A DNA stretch of 64,000 nucleotides from Xanthocytophaga agilis. Lineage in GTDB: Bacteria; Bacteroidota; Bacteroidia; Cytophagales; 172606-1. The stretch is taken from assembly GCF_030068605.1 (NCBI RefSeq), contig NZ_JASJOU010000002.1:496001-560000 (forward strand). The letters run 5' to 3'. The notes under the pieces were generated by a model. The model did no database searches. It saw only the letters and a list, made by a program, of their open reading frames with translations, and was not told where the DNA came from. Positions 1 through 9,010 of the stretch are shown one piece after another. Positions within the stretch are counted from its first letter, which is position 1, and every line of letters starts with the position of its first letter. The translations under genes and the position numbers were made by a program.

Positions 1-600
1 GGTAAGAAATTTGGCTGTACATCCTTGTCACAGGAAGAAATCAATGAATTGATTGTAAAATATGCACTGGAGAAAGGGCATGTAGTTCGGTTAAAGGGAG
101 GAGATCCTTTTGTTTTTGGTCGTGCTACAGAAGAAATCGATATGGCCAGAGCTTATGGCATTGAAGTAGAAGTAGTACCAGGTATCTCCAGTTCTATTGC
201 AGTTCCTGCGTCACAAATGATCCCTGTAACCTCACGTGGAATCAGTGAAAGTTTCTGGGTAACTACCGGAACCACCAAAACCGGAGAGGTATCCAAAGAC
301 ATAGCCTTGGCAGCTCAATCTACAGCAACTGTAGTGATCCTTATGGCAATGAGTAAATTGACTGAGATTTTACAGATATTTACTGAAAATGGCCGTGGAG
401 AAACTCCGATAATGATTGTACAGGAAGGTTGTACGTCTAATGAAAAATATGTCATAGGCACTGTCAATGATATTGCACCAAAAGCACAGGCTGCTGGTTT
501 AGGCAATCCTGCCGTTATAGTAATAGGCGAAGTAGTTGGATTACATGTAGAATATGCAGGGCGTATTGCTAATAAATATGCAAAAGTAAAACAGAAGTAA
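1..600 (+). CDS. cobA: Uroporphyrinogen-III C-methyltransferase (5' end outside window)
   Basis: SAM-dependent methylation of uroporphyrinogen III to precorrin-2, the entry to siroheme and B12 synthesis, in the cytoplasm. The reading frame is open to the first base of the window, so the gene starts upstream and about 200 C-terminal residues are seen here. Visible family marks are the VGK-like start followed by SQEEIN, the RLKGGDPFVFGRA block (SAM and substrate loop), the VVPGISSS block, and the C-terminal NPAVIVIGEVV strand. All are typical of SUMT/CobA. Siroheme supports nitrite and sulfite reductases, whose genes could lie upstream. A hairpin terminator overlaps the last codons. A fused HemX or HemD domain is excluded at the C-terminus, because the protein ends where stand-alone SUMT does. 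Confidence 0.93.
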   Translation, partial: GKKFGCTSLSQEEINELIVKYALEKGHVVRLKGGDPFVFGRATEEIDMARAYGIEVEVVPGISSSIAVPASQMIPVTSRGISESFWVTTGTTKTGEVSKDIALAAQSTATVVILMAMSKLTEILQIFTENGRGETPIMIVQEGCTSNEKYVIGTVNDIAPKAQAAGLGNPAVIVIGEVVGLHVEYAGRIANKYAKVKQK

Positions 601-631
601 GAACCCCTGTTTTACTTTTGCATGCTTTTTT
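578..631 (+). terminator. Rho-independent terminator overlapping the cobA stop
   Basis: A perfect 17-bp inverted repeat has arms at 578-594 and 607-623 and is followed by a T run at 626-631. The left arm lies inside the last codons of the gene, so coding sequence and terminator share bases. Confidence 0.85.
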
Positions 632-750
632 ACAGCCTATCCTTTCTGAGTTAATACTTGGATTAACACTTCTACGTGGCATATCAATAGGACTCTTTTT
701 ATCACTTACAAATTCAATACAGCTTTATTTTATATTATTGAGTTACCTAC

Positions 751-3012
751 TTATTGCAGTATAATCTTTCTCCGATAGGTATTACCATTTCTTTCATCTA
801 TAATACTCATAATATACATACCCCTGGCCTGACCTGTCAAAGAAAGATTGGTATTTGGCTTATCTATTACATAGCGCGAAACTAATCTTCCGGTCAAATC
901 TGTTATAACCAACTGGCTGTTTCTAACAAATCCATCTGGTACTGTCAGAGAGAAATTGCCAGTTGAAGGATTAGGATATACCAGAATATGACTTTCCAGT
1001 TCCCCGGGAACACCAAGCGGAGGCTCAACAACAACTGTTGTATCACCACCCGAACCAGGCTCTTCCGGATTGACTACTGCTCCTTCTATAATAAATACTT
1101 TACCACTACTACCGGCGAGATTCATAGATAGTGCTCCTCCTGCGGCTATTGCAAATGTATCTTTTCGGATAGAGGAATTCTTATCCTCATAGGAAGTAAC
1201 TTTGTATAAACTTGCCCCTTCCAGAAAATCTAAAGGAACAGTTACAGTTCGGGAAGTCAATCCATTCATCACTCCAACAAACCACTTGTTGCCAGACCGT
1301 CTGGCTACTGTGATATACTTTCCAATTTCTCCATTCAGATAACGAGTATCATCCCATACAGTAGGTAATGATCTGAAGAATTCAATTTCTGTAGGATTAT
1401 TGTAATGCTCAGGTACTCCATACCATAATACATGTTGTAAAGGACTGAAGAAAACCATACTCAATGCTAACTGATGCGCTTTGGAGGTTTGTAAAGTAGT
1501 TAAGGGAGGATTTTGTTTGTCCGGATCCGGGTAACAAACTGTATAATCTGCAGCACCGGTCAAAAAACGAGTAAAAGGTAGAGTAGTTGTATGCAATGCA
1601 GTATTGGTTCTATACTCATTGCCTCTTACTCCTTCTACAGTCATTAAATTAGGATAAGCCTGTGATGTACCAGAGGGGCGATACTGATCATGAATATTCA
1701 ATATGAATTTATACTCTGCAGCTTTTTTAATCATTTTTTGTAAAAAAACAATTCCTTTCTGCGTTCTCCCTTCCACAAATCCCATTTTGATTCCTTTGAT
1801 ACCCCAATTTTTATACAATGTAAAAAACTCATCTACATTATAATTATCAAAAGCAACCTGATTTACATACAGCAATACACCTACACCTTTTGAATTGGCA
1901 TAACTAATAACAGCTGGCATATCAATAGCCGCAATCACCTTACGCGGGTCAGAAGCCGCATTGTGCTCATATGAATATCCCAACCCATACCAACCCGCAT
2001 CAAATAAAATATATTGCAGATTATTAGAGGCAGCGAAATTAATACAGTTTAATGCATGTTGAGTATCCAGTGTTATCACTCGTATTACTTTGCCAGGTTT
2101 CATCCAGCTTACATCACTCAGTTGATTATCATCATTAAGTTTATATAACATGTATTTACGATCAGCCAGTTCTATAGCCGTTTTAGCAAAAACCAGATAA
2201 CGCCATGGAGTTCTATACACACCAGAAAAAGAGACACTACCACTAACCAATTGTGTATTTAAGGTATTATTCCTGTTTCTATATACTCTTGCCCGTGAAT
2301 AGCTTTGATTATTCGCTTCATTAATAGAGCAATAAAAGCCATTTCCTTTTAATGTAACCGGAATTTCATTATAAGAACCTAATCCATTAAGTGCCATTTC
2401 GGTATATCCACTTTCGGTGGCAGTCTCCATAAATATATTCAGATCAGATCTTATAAAAGAAAATTCTGTTGTTTCAGCATTGATACTACTAGTAAGACCT
2501 GCCATAGGGAGATAGTATTGGAAGGCAACTCCTTCTTCATACAATCTGAAAATTAGCTGAAGCTTTTTGTTTGCATCAGTTTTCTTTTCCAGTTCAATAG
2601 TTATTTCAGTAAAATTGTTCTCAACAGATTTCTTCTCATTAAATGTTAAGGTTGTTGTCGATTTGATAATACGTGTTGTCGAATTAGTAACTTTCATGTT
2701 CTGATACAAATCAGAACCATCACTCAATCGAAGACCTAGATTAGAGCCAGCAATTATGTTCTCTCCATCTACAAAAACCTGGTATTGAAGTACATTATCA
2801 TACACATCGAAGGCTAATCTTACATGTTTCTCAGGAGAATCGTAAAAGGTACTTGTAATACGAGCACCTCTTTTTATATGAGGTGTAACTGCAGAATCAG
2901 CAGCAGGCGGAATTTGTAACGTATCTTGCTTAACAACCTGAGCATTGATAATGAAACAGTTAAACAATAATATAATAAAGGTAATGCACTTGGTAGTAGA
3001 ACTTTTAATCAT
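751..3012 (-). CDS. Glycoside hydrolase family 97 with type IX sorting domain
   Basis: Secreted alpha-glycosidase of the SusB/GH97 family, 753 aa. Residues 1-24 form a signal peptide ending INAQ. The beta-sandwich N-terminal domain (about 45-290) is followed by the (beta/alpha)8 catalytic barrel (about 300-560) and a C-terminal beta domain. Where retaining GH97 enzymes have the nucleophile Asp in a KVDF-like motif, this protein has KMGF (Gly411), as in inverting SusB-type alpha-glucosidases. Glu460 and Glu466 in the VEGVRGNE block are candidates for general acid and metal binding. From about residue 678 a YPNPSTG motif begins a roughly 75-residue C-terminal sorting domain ending KIILQ, so export across the outer membrane by T9SS is expected. 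A Gly/Pro/Glu-rich linker precedes it. No SusC/D pair is adjacent. Substrate is inferred only from the family. Confidence 0.9.
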   Translation of the reverse strand: MIKSSTTKCITFIILLFNCFIINAQVVKQDTLQIPPAADSAVTPHIKRGARITSTFYDSPEKHVRLAFDVYDNVLQYQVFVDGENIIAGSNLGLRLSDGSDLYQNMKVTNSTTRIIKSTTTLTFNEKKSVENNFTEITIELEKKTDANKKLQLIFRLYEEGVAFQYYLPMAGLTSSINAETTEFSFIRSDLNIFMETATESGYTEMALNGLGSYNEIPVTLKGNGFYCSINEANNQSYSRARVYRNRNNTLNTQLVSGSVSFSGVYRTPWRYLVFAKTAIELADRKYMLYKLNDDNQLSDVSWMKPGKVIRVITLDTQHALNCINFAASNNLQYILFDAGWYGLGYSYEHNAASDPRKVIAAIDMPAVISYANSKGVGVLLYVNQVAFDNYNVDEFFTLYKNWGIKGIKMGFVEGRTQKGIVFLQKMIKKAAEYKFILNIHDQYRPSGTSQAYPNLMTVEGVRGNEYRTNTALHTTTLPFTRFLTGAADYTVCYPDPDKQNPPLTTLQTSKAHQLALSMVFFSPLQHVLWYGVPEHYNNPTEIEFFRSLPTVWDDTRYLNGEIGKYITVARRSGNKWFVGVMNGLTSRTVTVPLDFLEGASLYKVTSYEDKNSSIRKDTFAIAAGGALSMNLAGSSGKVFIIEGAVVNPEEPGSGGDTTVVVEPPLGVPGELESHILVYPNPSTGNFSLTVPDGFVRNSQLVITDLTGRLVSRYVIDKPNTNLSLTGQARGMYIMSIIDERNGNTYRRKIILQ

Positions 3013-3224
3013 AAAACAACATTACAATGAAATATTTTTGCCTGGTTTTGTACAGATCAAAACTATGGATTACCTCAGGATAGAATCTATAGTTTCATTC
3101 TGCGATATTACACACGTAGTGCTTCAGGTGAAAAATCGCAAAATAGGTAACACATAGAAAATCACATACAAAACACTATCATATATACAGACACTAACTT
3201 TTATAAATATGTTGCCTACAAAAA

Positions 3225-3252
3225 ATAAAACCTGACTTGTGCCAGGTTTTAT
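3225..3252 (-). terminator. Terminator after the aldo/keto reductase
   Basis: Perfect 10-bp stem (3225-3234 with 3243-3252). On the minus strand it is followed by a T run (the A run at 3221-3225 on the plus strand). It ends transcription of the reductase before the GH97 gene. Confidence 0.75.
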
Positions 3253-3280
3253 AATAATCAATTATCCATCTACCAACATC

Positions 3281-4267
3281 TTACTCTAATATCACTTCAA
3301 TATACTTTAACTCCTCATCCGAGAATGGGAGGTTTTGCAGGCAAGCTACACAATCATCAATCTGTTTTGTAGAACTCGCGCCAATCAATACTGTTGTCAC
3401 TCGTTTATCACGTAGTACCCAGGCAAGAGCCATCTGTGCCAGCGTCTGGCCTCGTTTAACTGCCAGTTCATTTAGCTTCTGTACTTTTGCAATCTTTTCA
3501 TCTGTTATAAACTCAGGCTTTAAGGATACAGATCGTGTAGCACGTGAATGTTCCGGGATACCCTTCAAGTATTTGTTTGTCAGTAAACCCTGAGCCAATG
3601 GCGAGAATGGAATACACCCAACTCCATTCTGACCTAGCACATCCAGCAAACCTTTCTCTGGCGTTCTTTCAAACATGGAGTATTTTGGCTGATGAATCAG
3701 TAAAGGTGTACCCAATTGTTTCAGAATATCAATAGCACGTTGTGTATGTGCAGGACCATAATTGGAAATCCCAACATACAGAGCCTTTCCTTGCCGTACT
3801 ACCTGATCCAATGCCATCATGGTTTCTTCCAATGGTGTATTGGGATCGTATCGATGGGAATAAAAAATATCGACATATTGCAGTCCCATACGCTTCAAAC
3901 TCTGGTCTAAGCTCGATATCAGGTATTTTCGGGAACCCCAGTCGCCATAAGGTCCTTCCCACATGGTATAACCAGCCTTAGAAGAAATAATCAGTTCATC
4001 GCGGTATCCTGCCAGTTCATTCGTAAGGATTTTTCCAAAATTTGTTTCTGCCGACCCAGGTGAAGGGCCATAGTTGTTAGCCAGATCGAAATGGGTAATA
4101 CCCAGATCAAAAGCATGGGTAATCATAGCCGTTGCATTGGCAAAATCATCGACATCTCCGAAGTTTTGCCATAGTCCCAGAGATATAGCAGGTAACAATA
4201 AACCACTATTGCCACAACGCTTATAAGGCATTGATTGATAACGTGCAGAAGAAGGTATATAAGCCAT
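3281..4267 (-). CDS. Aldo/keto reductase, YghZ (L-glyceraldehyde 3-phosphate reductase) type
   Basis: NADPH-dependent carbonyl reductase of the AKR fold, 328 aa, cytoplasmic. The catalytic tetrad can be placed as Asp61 (FDLANNYG), Tyr66, Lys97 (SSKAGY) and His138 (YSHRYD). The stretch GYTMWEGPYGDWGSRKYL and the N-terminal MPYKRCGNSGLLLPAISLGLW are characteristic of the YghZ/Kv-beta-like branch, whose E. coli member reduces L-glyceraldehyde 3-phosphate and methylglyoxal. The C-terminal cofactor motif VLIGASSTKQIDD is present. It stands alone between terminators, so it is probably monocistronic. The subfamily is well supported; the physiological substrate is inferred. Confidence 0.9.
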   Translation of the reverse strand: MAYIPSSARYQSMPYKRCGNSGLLLPAISLGLWQNFGDVDDFANATAMITHAFDLGITHFDLANNYGPSPGSAETNFGKILTNELAGYRDELIISSKAGYTMWEGPYGDWGSRKYLISSLDQSLKRMGLQYVDIFYSHRYDPNTPLEETMMALDQVVRQGKALYVGISNYGPAHTQRAIDILKQLGTPLLIHQPKYSMFERTPEKGLLDVLGQNGVGCIPFSPLAQGLLTNKYLKGIPEHSRATRSVSLKPEFITDEKIAKVQKLNELAVKRGQTLAQMALAWVLRDKRVTTVLIGASSTKQIDDCVACLQNLPFSDEELKYIEVILE

Positions 4268-4357
4268 AGGTTTGTTTTTTTGGCTTAAAGCTAACCAATC
4301 ACCTTTTGTTTTGTAGCAGATACTCCCAGAAATTTAAGAAGTCTGTATAGAAACAAA

Positions 4358-4391
4358 AAAGGATTATTACCAGACCGATAAATAATCCTTT
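4358..4391 (-). terminator. Terminator after the NTF2-like gene
   Basis: Perfect 11-bp inverted repeat (4358-4368 with 4381-4391). On the minus strand it runs into a T tract (A run at 4354-4360). It lies just downstream of the stop at 4420. Confidence 0.75.
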
Positions 4392-4419
4392 CAAAACAAG
4401 TTAATTCGTTTTTCTACTA

Positions 4420-5271
4420 TTAAAACTTACCATTGGCATTCTTCCAGTCAGCTTTAGCAGGAATGGCTTCAATAGTATCCCAGTGCTCGGCAATTTTTCC
4501 TTCCTCAACTCTAAACAGATCATAGAAAGAACTATGTACATCAGCCATGTTTCCTTCACTTACCACCAGCACATAGTTTCCCTGTCCCAAGACCTTATGA
4601 ATCTTGTCATACTTAAACCCAATGCCTTTTTCGGCAAAGTATTTAAGAGCCGCTTGTAATCCTTCGAGTCCGTCAGCAATGTGTGGATTATGTTGTACAT
4701 ATCCTTTGGCTATAATATATTCTGGCACTACAGACACATCTCCATTGACCAGAAACTTCTCTACAAAACTCGTTACCAGCTTTTTGTTTGTCTCTGTTTT
4801 ATCCAGATCCTTCACTGCTGTTGCGCCATCAATCATTGTATGCCCGTTTGCCGTCTGAGTTACTGTTTGCTGCAAATTGTCCCAGTGCTCCACAATCTTT
4901 CCATCTTCAAACCGGAAAATGTCGAAACCAATTTTAGGTCCGAAGAAGTTATATTCTGTGTGAGCAAAGACAAACTCGCCATCCTCAAATGCTCTTACAG
5001 TATTCACTTTGGCAGAATTAGGAGGCAACTGTTGTAGCAATGCACCAAAACCAGCTAATCCATCAGCTACAGCCAGATTGTGCTGAATATATTTGTTTGG
5101 ATTAATATACCCTACAGGAGCAGCATCACCTGTTTCTATGCTCTTAAGCAATGCAACGACTTTTTCTTTGTTGTTCATTTTCGTGGATTTTTTTGTTTGT
5201 GAATAGATAGACTGAAAGGATACAATTCCCACTATCATAAGGGTTAGTAAGGTTTTTATTGTGAACTTCAT
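4420..5271 (-). CDS. Exported protein with two NTF2/SnoaL-like domains
   Basis: 283 aa protein with a signal peptide of about 24 residues (ending in SIYSQ) and two tandem repeats of a SnoaL-like cone-fold domain. Repeat 1 covers about 32-145 and repeat 2 about 160-275. Each repeat carries the matching blocks YIQHNLAVADGL / YVQHNPHIADGL and FRFEDGKIVEHWDNLQ / FRVEEGKIAEHWDTIE, showing an internal duplication. Such proteins occur widely in Bacteroidota as 'nuclear transport factor 2 family' members; some are polyketide cyclases or hydrolases, but no catalytic residues can be assigned here. The neighbouring AraC-type gene lies just upstream on the same strand and may regulate it. An internal ATG at residue 31 could give a cytoplasmic form, but the hydrophobic N-terminus favours the longer product. 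Confidence 0.8.
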   Translation of the reverse strand: MKFTIKTLLTLMIVGIVSFQSIYSQTKKSTKMNNKEKVVALLKSIETGDAAPVGYINPNKYIQHNLAVADGLAGFGALLQQLPPNSAKVNTVRAFEDGEFVFAHTEYNFFGPKIGFDIFRFEDGKIVEHWDNLQQTVTQTANGHTMIDGATAVKDLDKTETNKKLVTSFVEKFLVNGDVSVVPEYIIAKGYVQHNPHIADGLEGLQAALKYFAEKGIGFKYDKIHKVLGQGNYVLVVSEGNMADVHSSFYDLFRVEEGKIAEHWDTIEAIPAKADWKNANGKF

Positions 5272-5379
5272 AAGCTTTGTCTGATTGATCTAATGATTTA
5301 AATGACAATGCAAAGTTCTTCCATTATGCCCTGTGGAGAAAGGCACTTTTCAGTATAACCATGACACTTTTCAGAATAG

Positions 5380-6252
5380 CTATCTAACTATATAACTTCC
5401 TTTAAACTCTATAGGCGTTTGCCCTGTATGCTTTCGGAAGTATCTATTAAAGTAAGTTGGTTCCTCAAATCCGAGTTGAAAACCTATTTCTTTGATAGAA
5501 AGATGGGTATGCACCAGAAGGCGTTTCGCTTCCAGCAGAATTCGTTCATCAATAAGCTCTTTAGGAGATTTACCCAAAATGCGGGTCGTAGCCTGATGCA
5601 AACGCCTCTCGGAGATAGAAAGGTTGGTAGCATATTCATTTACAGCCAAATGCGTAATAAAATGCTTTTCTATGAGTTGTGTAAACTGAAATGTGTAATC
5701 CAGATCAGCACCTTTAGGAATCTGGGTAAAATCACGCTTCTGGCGTTCTCTCTCTGCAACTAGCAGAAAATTGTGCAGAAAGTTTTGTAGTATATCATAG
5801 TGAAGAGCATCAGCAGGTAAGCGTAGCTCAGTGGCTATCTGTGAAAAAATACGAGGCAATTCTGGAGAAGATTCATTTAAATCAATAACAGGAATATCCA
5901 ATAAGTCATGAAACAGAATGGTATTTGTCAGAAATTTGGCATCCAGATCTGTCCTGTTAAAAAACTGATCTGTAAATAACAATCCGAGACCTTCATATCC
6001 TCCTGTCGGGTCAAACTGATGGACTCTTTGCTTTTTTATAAAAAGAAGGGAATTGGGTTTTAACTTTACTGATCGAAAATCAACAATGTGTACAGGATTA
6101 CCTTTTTGAAACCAGAATACCTGATAAAAGTTTGTTCGGTGAGGTTTGGTAGTTTCTGCCAGTCCTTTCAGAAAAGTCTCTCCAATGGAAATAATTTCGA
6201 TTTCCAGCGGGAGTCCAGGTTTGAATGCATACTGTTTGATCTTGCTTGCCAT
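5380..6252 (-). CDS. AraC-family transcriptional regulator
   Basis: 290 aa. The N-terminal half (about 1-170) is a cupin-like sensing domain with the FYQVFWFQKGNPVHIVDF strand pair. The C-terminal 100 residues contain the two helix-turn-helix units: YATNLSISERRLHQATTRILGKSPKELIDERILLEAKRLL, then the signature IKEIGFQLGFEEPTYFNRYFRKHTGQTPIEF. It lies 108 bp upstream of the NTF2-like gene on the same strand and could control it or itself. The start at 6252 gives MASKIKQYAF and fits related regulators. The effector is unknown. Confidence 0.9.
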   Translation of the reverse strand: MASKIKQYAFKPGLPLEIEIISIGETFLKGLAETTKPHRTNFYQVFWFQKGNPVHIVDFRSVKLKPNSLLFIKKQRVHQFDPTGGYEGLGLLFTDQFFNRTDLDAKFLTNTILFHDLLDIPVIDLNESSPELPRIFSQIATELRLPADALHYDILQNFLHNFLLVAERERQKRDFTQIPKGADLDYTFQFTQLIEKHFITHLAVNEYATNLSISERRLHQATTRILGKSPKELIDERILLEAKRLLVHTHLSIKEIGFQLGFEEPTYFNRYFRKHTGQTPIEFKGSYIVR

Positions 6253-6379
6253 ACAACAAAGATGTGCAATGATTGTACATCCTGTTTTATCTCTATGTAT
6301 TTTCTCAAGAAACTTTATTAGAAAATAGTCTTTTGAAGAAAATTATCTTGTAAGTGCACTATTTGATTTGAGTGAATAC

Positions 6380-6427
6380 AAAAGTAAAAACCCTCACGAT
6401 CCGATGGTCATGAGGGTTTTTACTTTT
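6380..6427 (-). terminator. Strong terminator after egtD
   Basis: Perfect 17-bp stem (6380-6396 with 6411-6427) with a GC-rich core (CCCTCA/TGAGGG) and A/T-rich flanks on both sides, so it can work in both directions. It lies 13 bases past the egtD stop. Confidence 0.85.
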
Positions 6428-6440
6428 ATATCTATATAGC

Positions 6441-7409
6441 CTAAACTTTCAGCAACATATCTGCAAAATAATGTTTGCTATCTGTAAAATAGTGTATAGG
6501 CTTCAATCCAACCTGCGTACACAGCTGTTTCATTTGTGACAATGTATATTTACGGGAAGTTTCTGTATGCAAAGCCTCGCCTTCTTCAAAATACACCCAC
6601 TCATCCAGCTTTTCGAGATAAACCTGTTGTTTTAGTAAACTGACCAGATAACTTCTCGCTTCTCCTGTGGCAGGATCATATATCGGATAATGTACAAAAC
6701 GATCTGTTCTGAAGTCAGCTCCTAATTCACGATTAATGCGATCCAGCAGGTTCATGTTAAAATCACGTGTTATACCCTGTGTATCATTGTAAGCAGACAA
6801 AATAGTAAATGGATTTTTCTGCAAATCAAAACCTATCATAATCATGTCTCCAGGATTGAGGCAGTTTTTAAGCTGATTCAAAAACTGTAGACTTCTTTCC
6901 TCTGAAAAATTACCAATGTTGGAGCCTAGAAAGAAGACAATTCGCTTGGTGTATTGGCTATATGTCATCTGGCCATTCAATGCTTTGAAATAATCATCAT
7001 TGACAGGTTGCATAGCCATATCTGGAATCTCCCTTGATAGATTTGCAGTCAGTTCATCCAATGCTTTCTCCGAAATATCAATAGGAATATAAGTAAATGG
7101 AACATTTCGCTCTGAAAAATGACTTAATAGAACTTTAGTTTTCAATCCGTCTCCTGCACCCAGTTCTATCAGTTCAAAACCTTCCTGCTCTGAATTAAAC
7201 AAAGATAACATAGCTTCCTTGTGCTTTGTAAAAATCTCAAGTTCGCTACGAGTCAGGTAATATTCCGGAAGGTGCATTATCCGCTGAAACAGCCGGCTAC
7301 CTTCGTCATCATAAAAATATTTGGAAGAGAGAGATTTGGGATTTTTCTGTAATCCGTTGAGCACATCATGCTCAAATTCAGATAATGCCAGGCTGGTGCT
7401 AGTTTGCAT
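6441..7409 (-). CDS. egtD: L-histidine N-alpha-methyltransferase EgtD
   Basis: SAM-dependent trimethylation of histidine to hercynine, the first step of ergothioneine synthesis; cytoplasmic; 322 aa, normal for the family. Family marks are SSKYFYDDEGSRLFQRIMHLPEYYLTR near the N-terminus, the SAM-binding ELGAGDGLKT motif (about 83-92), YIPIDIS, and FFLGSNIGNF. The C-terminal blocks MIGFDLQKNP and YNDTQGITRDFNMNLLDRINRELGADF correspond to the histidine-binding region. It lies 95 bp downstream of egtB on the same strand and is probably co-transcribed with it. The pair makes hercynine and its sulfoxide conjugate. Dedicated egtA and egtC genes are not nearby, so the cysteine-type route is possible. 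Confidence 0.95.
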   Translation of the reverse strand: MQTSTSLALSEFEHDVLNGLQKNPKSLSSKYFYDDEGSRLFQRIMHLPEYYLTRSELEIFTKHKEAMLSLFNSEQEGFELIELGAGDGLKTKVLLSHFSERNVPFTYIPIDISEKALDELTANLSREIPDMAMQPVNDDYFKALNGQMTYSQYTKRIVFFLGSNIGNFSEERSLQFLNQLKNCLNPGDMIMIGFDLQKNPFTILSAYNDTQGITRDFNMNLLDRINRELGADFRTDRFVHYPIYDPATGEARSYLVSLLKQQVYLEKLDEWVYFEEGEALHTETSRKYTLSQMKQLCTQVGLKPIHYFTDSKHYFADMLLKV

Positions 7410-7504
7410 AGGTCAGAACAAAAACGAAAATAATTGTAACATTAAATGATAAAAGTCACCAGGACTACTCTGCTCTTTTTTACTCTTTTGTGAATAGTTA
7501 ATTA

Positions 7505-8713
7505 CTAAAAATTCTGTACCAGGCGAATACCTGTGAATTGCCAGCGTTTATCAGTCTGAAAAAAATTGCGGTAAGTAATCCGGGAATGTTGAGGTGGAGT
7601 AGCGGAGGAGGCTCCCCGCAACACCATCTGATTGATCATGAATTTACCGTTATACTCTCCAACAGCACCTTCTGCCTTAGTAAATCCAGGATAAGCCAGA
7701 TAGGCAGAATTAGTCCACTCCCATCTTTGTCCCCACACAAACTGCTGAGCAGCAATTTCCCATTCAAATTCAGTAAGTAATCGCTGACCTTTCCAGCGGG
7801 CAAATGCATCCGCTTCATAAAAGCTTACATGACATACTGCCTCATCAGGATTAACAGGCTGCAGACCTTCAAATGTATAGTTCCACCAGCTCCCTTCTAT
7901 CTTATGCCAGTACAGAGGAGCCTGAATCTGATTTTGTTTCACCCAATCCCATCCTTCTGCCAGCCAGTGATTAAAGTTCTGATAGCCTCCTGACTCCATA
8001 AATTCTATATATTCTGCATTGGTAATCAGTTTTGGAGAGACACTTATTGATTGAAGATAAACTTTATGGCGCCCCAGTTCATTGTCAAAGCTAAATCCAT
8101 TTCCCCAATGGCCAATCTCATAAATTCCTTCGTCTATATGGACCTTCTGATTGGAAGTGTTAAATTCATTATAGAGATACAACTCATCCGGAATTACTTT
8201 TACAGCAGGAAATAATGGATTATGTCCCAGAATATATTTCAAATCTGTAACCAGTAGCTCCTGGTGTTGCTCTTCATGATTGAATCCAATCTCCAGTAAC
8301 TCCGCAAATTCTTCTCTTTTATCAAAGTCAGATGTAGCTATTGTGAGCAATAATTCTTCCAGATGTGTATCTACATACATCCGATAGGCATATACTTCTT
8401 CCACAGTTGGACGCGTCAGATTTCCCCGGTCTGTCCGTAAAACTCGCTTTCCAACTGTTTCATAGTAGCTGTTAAAAACAAAACTAAAGTCCGGATGAAA
8501 TACCTGATAGCCTTTCAGATAGGGAACCAGCAGGAAAGTCTCAAAAAACCAGGTAGTATGGCCCAGATGCCATTTAGCGGGGCTTACATCTGCAATAGGT
8601 TGTACTACATAATCTTCTGTAGTGAGGTTCTGGCAAATGGCGGCTGTACGCTGACGTATATTTTTGAAACGGGCAAGCCAAGAGGTCTGCACCAAATCTG
8701 AAACAGTATTCAT
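7505..8713 (-). CDS. egtB: Ergothioneine biosynthesis iron enzyme EgtB
   Basis: Non-heme iron enzyme joining hercynine and a thiol (gamma-glutamylcysteine or cysteine) with O2 to give a sulfoxide. I take the ATG at 8713 as start (402 aa, MNTVSDLVQTSW); a longer frame to 8743 adds ten unlikely residues. The N-terminal DinB-like domain provides the three iron ligands: the His of HLGHTTWFFE (His52 by this start) and the two His of NHEEQHQELL (about 146 and 150). The C-terminal half is an FGE-sulfatase/C-type-lectin-like domain, shown by VHIDEGIYEIGHWG, CHVSFYEADAFARWKGQRLLTEFEWE, and the final RGASSATPPQHSRITYRNFFQTDKRWQFTGIRL. It is the first gene of the egtB-egtD pair. Which thiol it uses cannot be read from motifs alone. 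Confidence 0.94.
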   Translation of the reverse strand: MNTVSDLVQTSWLARFKNIRQRTAAICQNLTTEDYVVQPIADVSPAKWHLGHTTWFFETFLLVPYLKGYQVFHPDFSFVFNSYYETVGKRVLRTDRGNLTRPTVEEVYAYRMYVDTHLEELLLTIATSDFDKREEFAELLEIGFNHEEQHQELLVTDLKYILGHNPLFPAVKVIPDELYLYNEFNTSNQKVHIDEGIYEIGHWGNGFSFDNELGRHKVYLQSISVSPKLITNAEYIEFMESGGYQNFNHWLAEGWDWVKQNQIQAPLYWHKIEGSWWNYTFEGLQPVNPDEAVCHVSFYEADAFARWKGQRLLTEFEWEIAAQQFVWGQRWEWTNSAYLAYPGFTKAEGAVGEYNGKFMINQMVLRGASSATPPQHSRITYRNFFQTDKRWQFTGIRLVQNF

Positions 8714-9010
8714 ATTTTTCAGGGATGTTTCGCAAAAAATCAAAAAAATTATTCCTTCGCCTATCTTCTTTAAGAATACGGCAGAGTAACAGATTCACTC
8801 ATCTGTTACATATCAGCTAGTGACAAAATACTATCTCTTTAAATATAAGGAAGAATTTTATGCTGTTGTCTCATTATCCTTATATATACTACATTTTATA
8901 CCAATCAGACAACAGTTATAATTTGTTAACCAGCAAATCAGAAATATAGTTTCTTGGCTACAGAGAAAGAATAATACAGTCGTTTTTGATAGAAATTGTT
9001 TGACTCACAT

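Noticed and set aside
2945-3157. 70-residue plus-strand frame antisense to the GH97 start
   Set aside because: It is antisense to the signal peptide region and shows no family match.
8841-8885. Short inverted repeat (TATAAGGA...TCCTTATA) upstream of egtB
   Set aside because: Only 9 bp in AT-rich DNA with a wide loop; could be chance.
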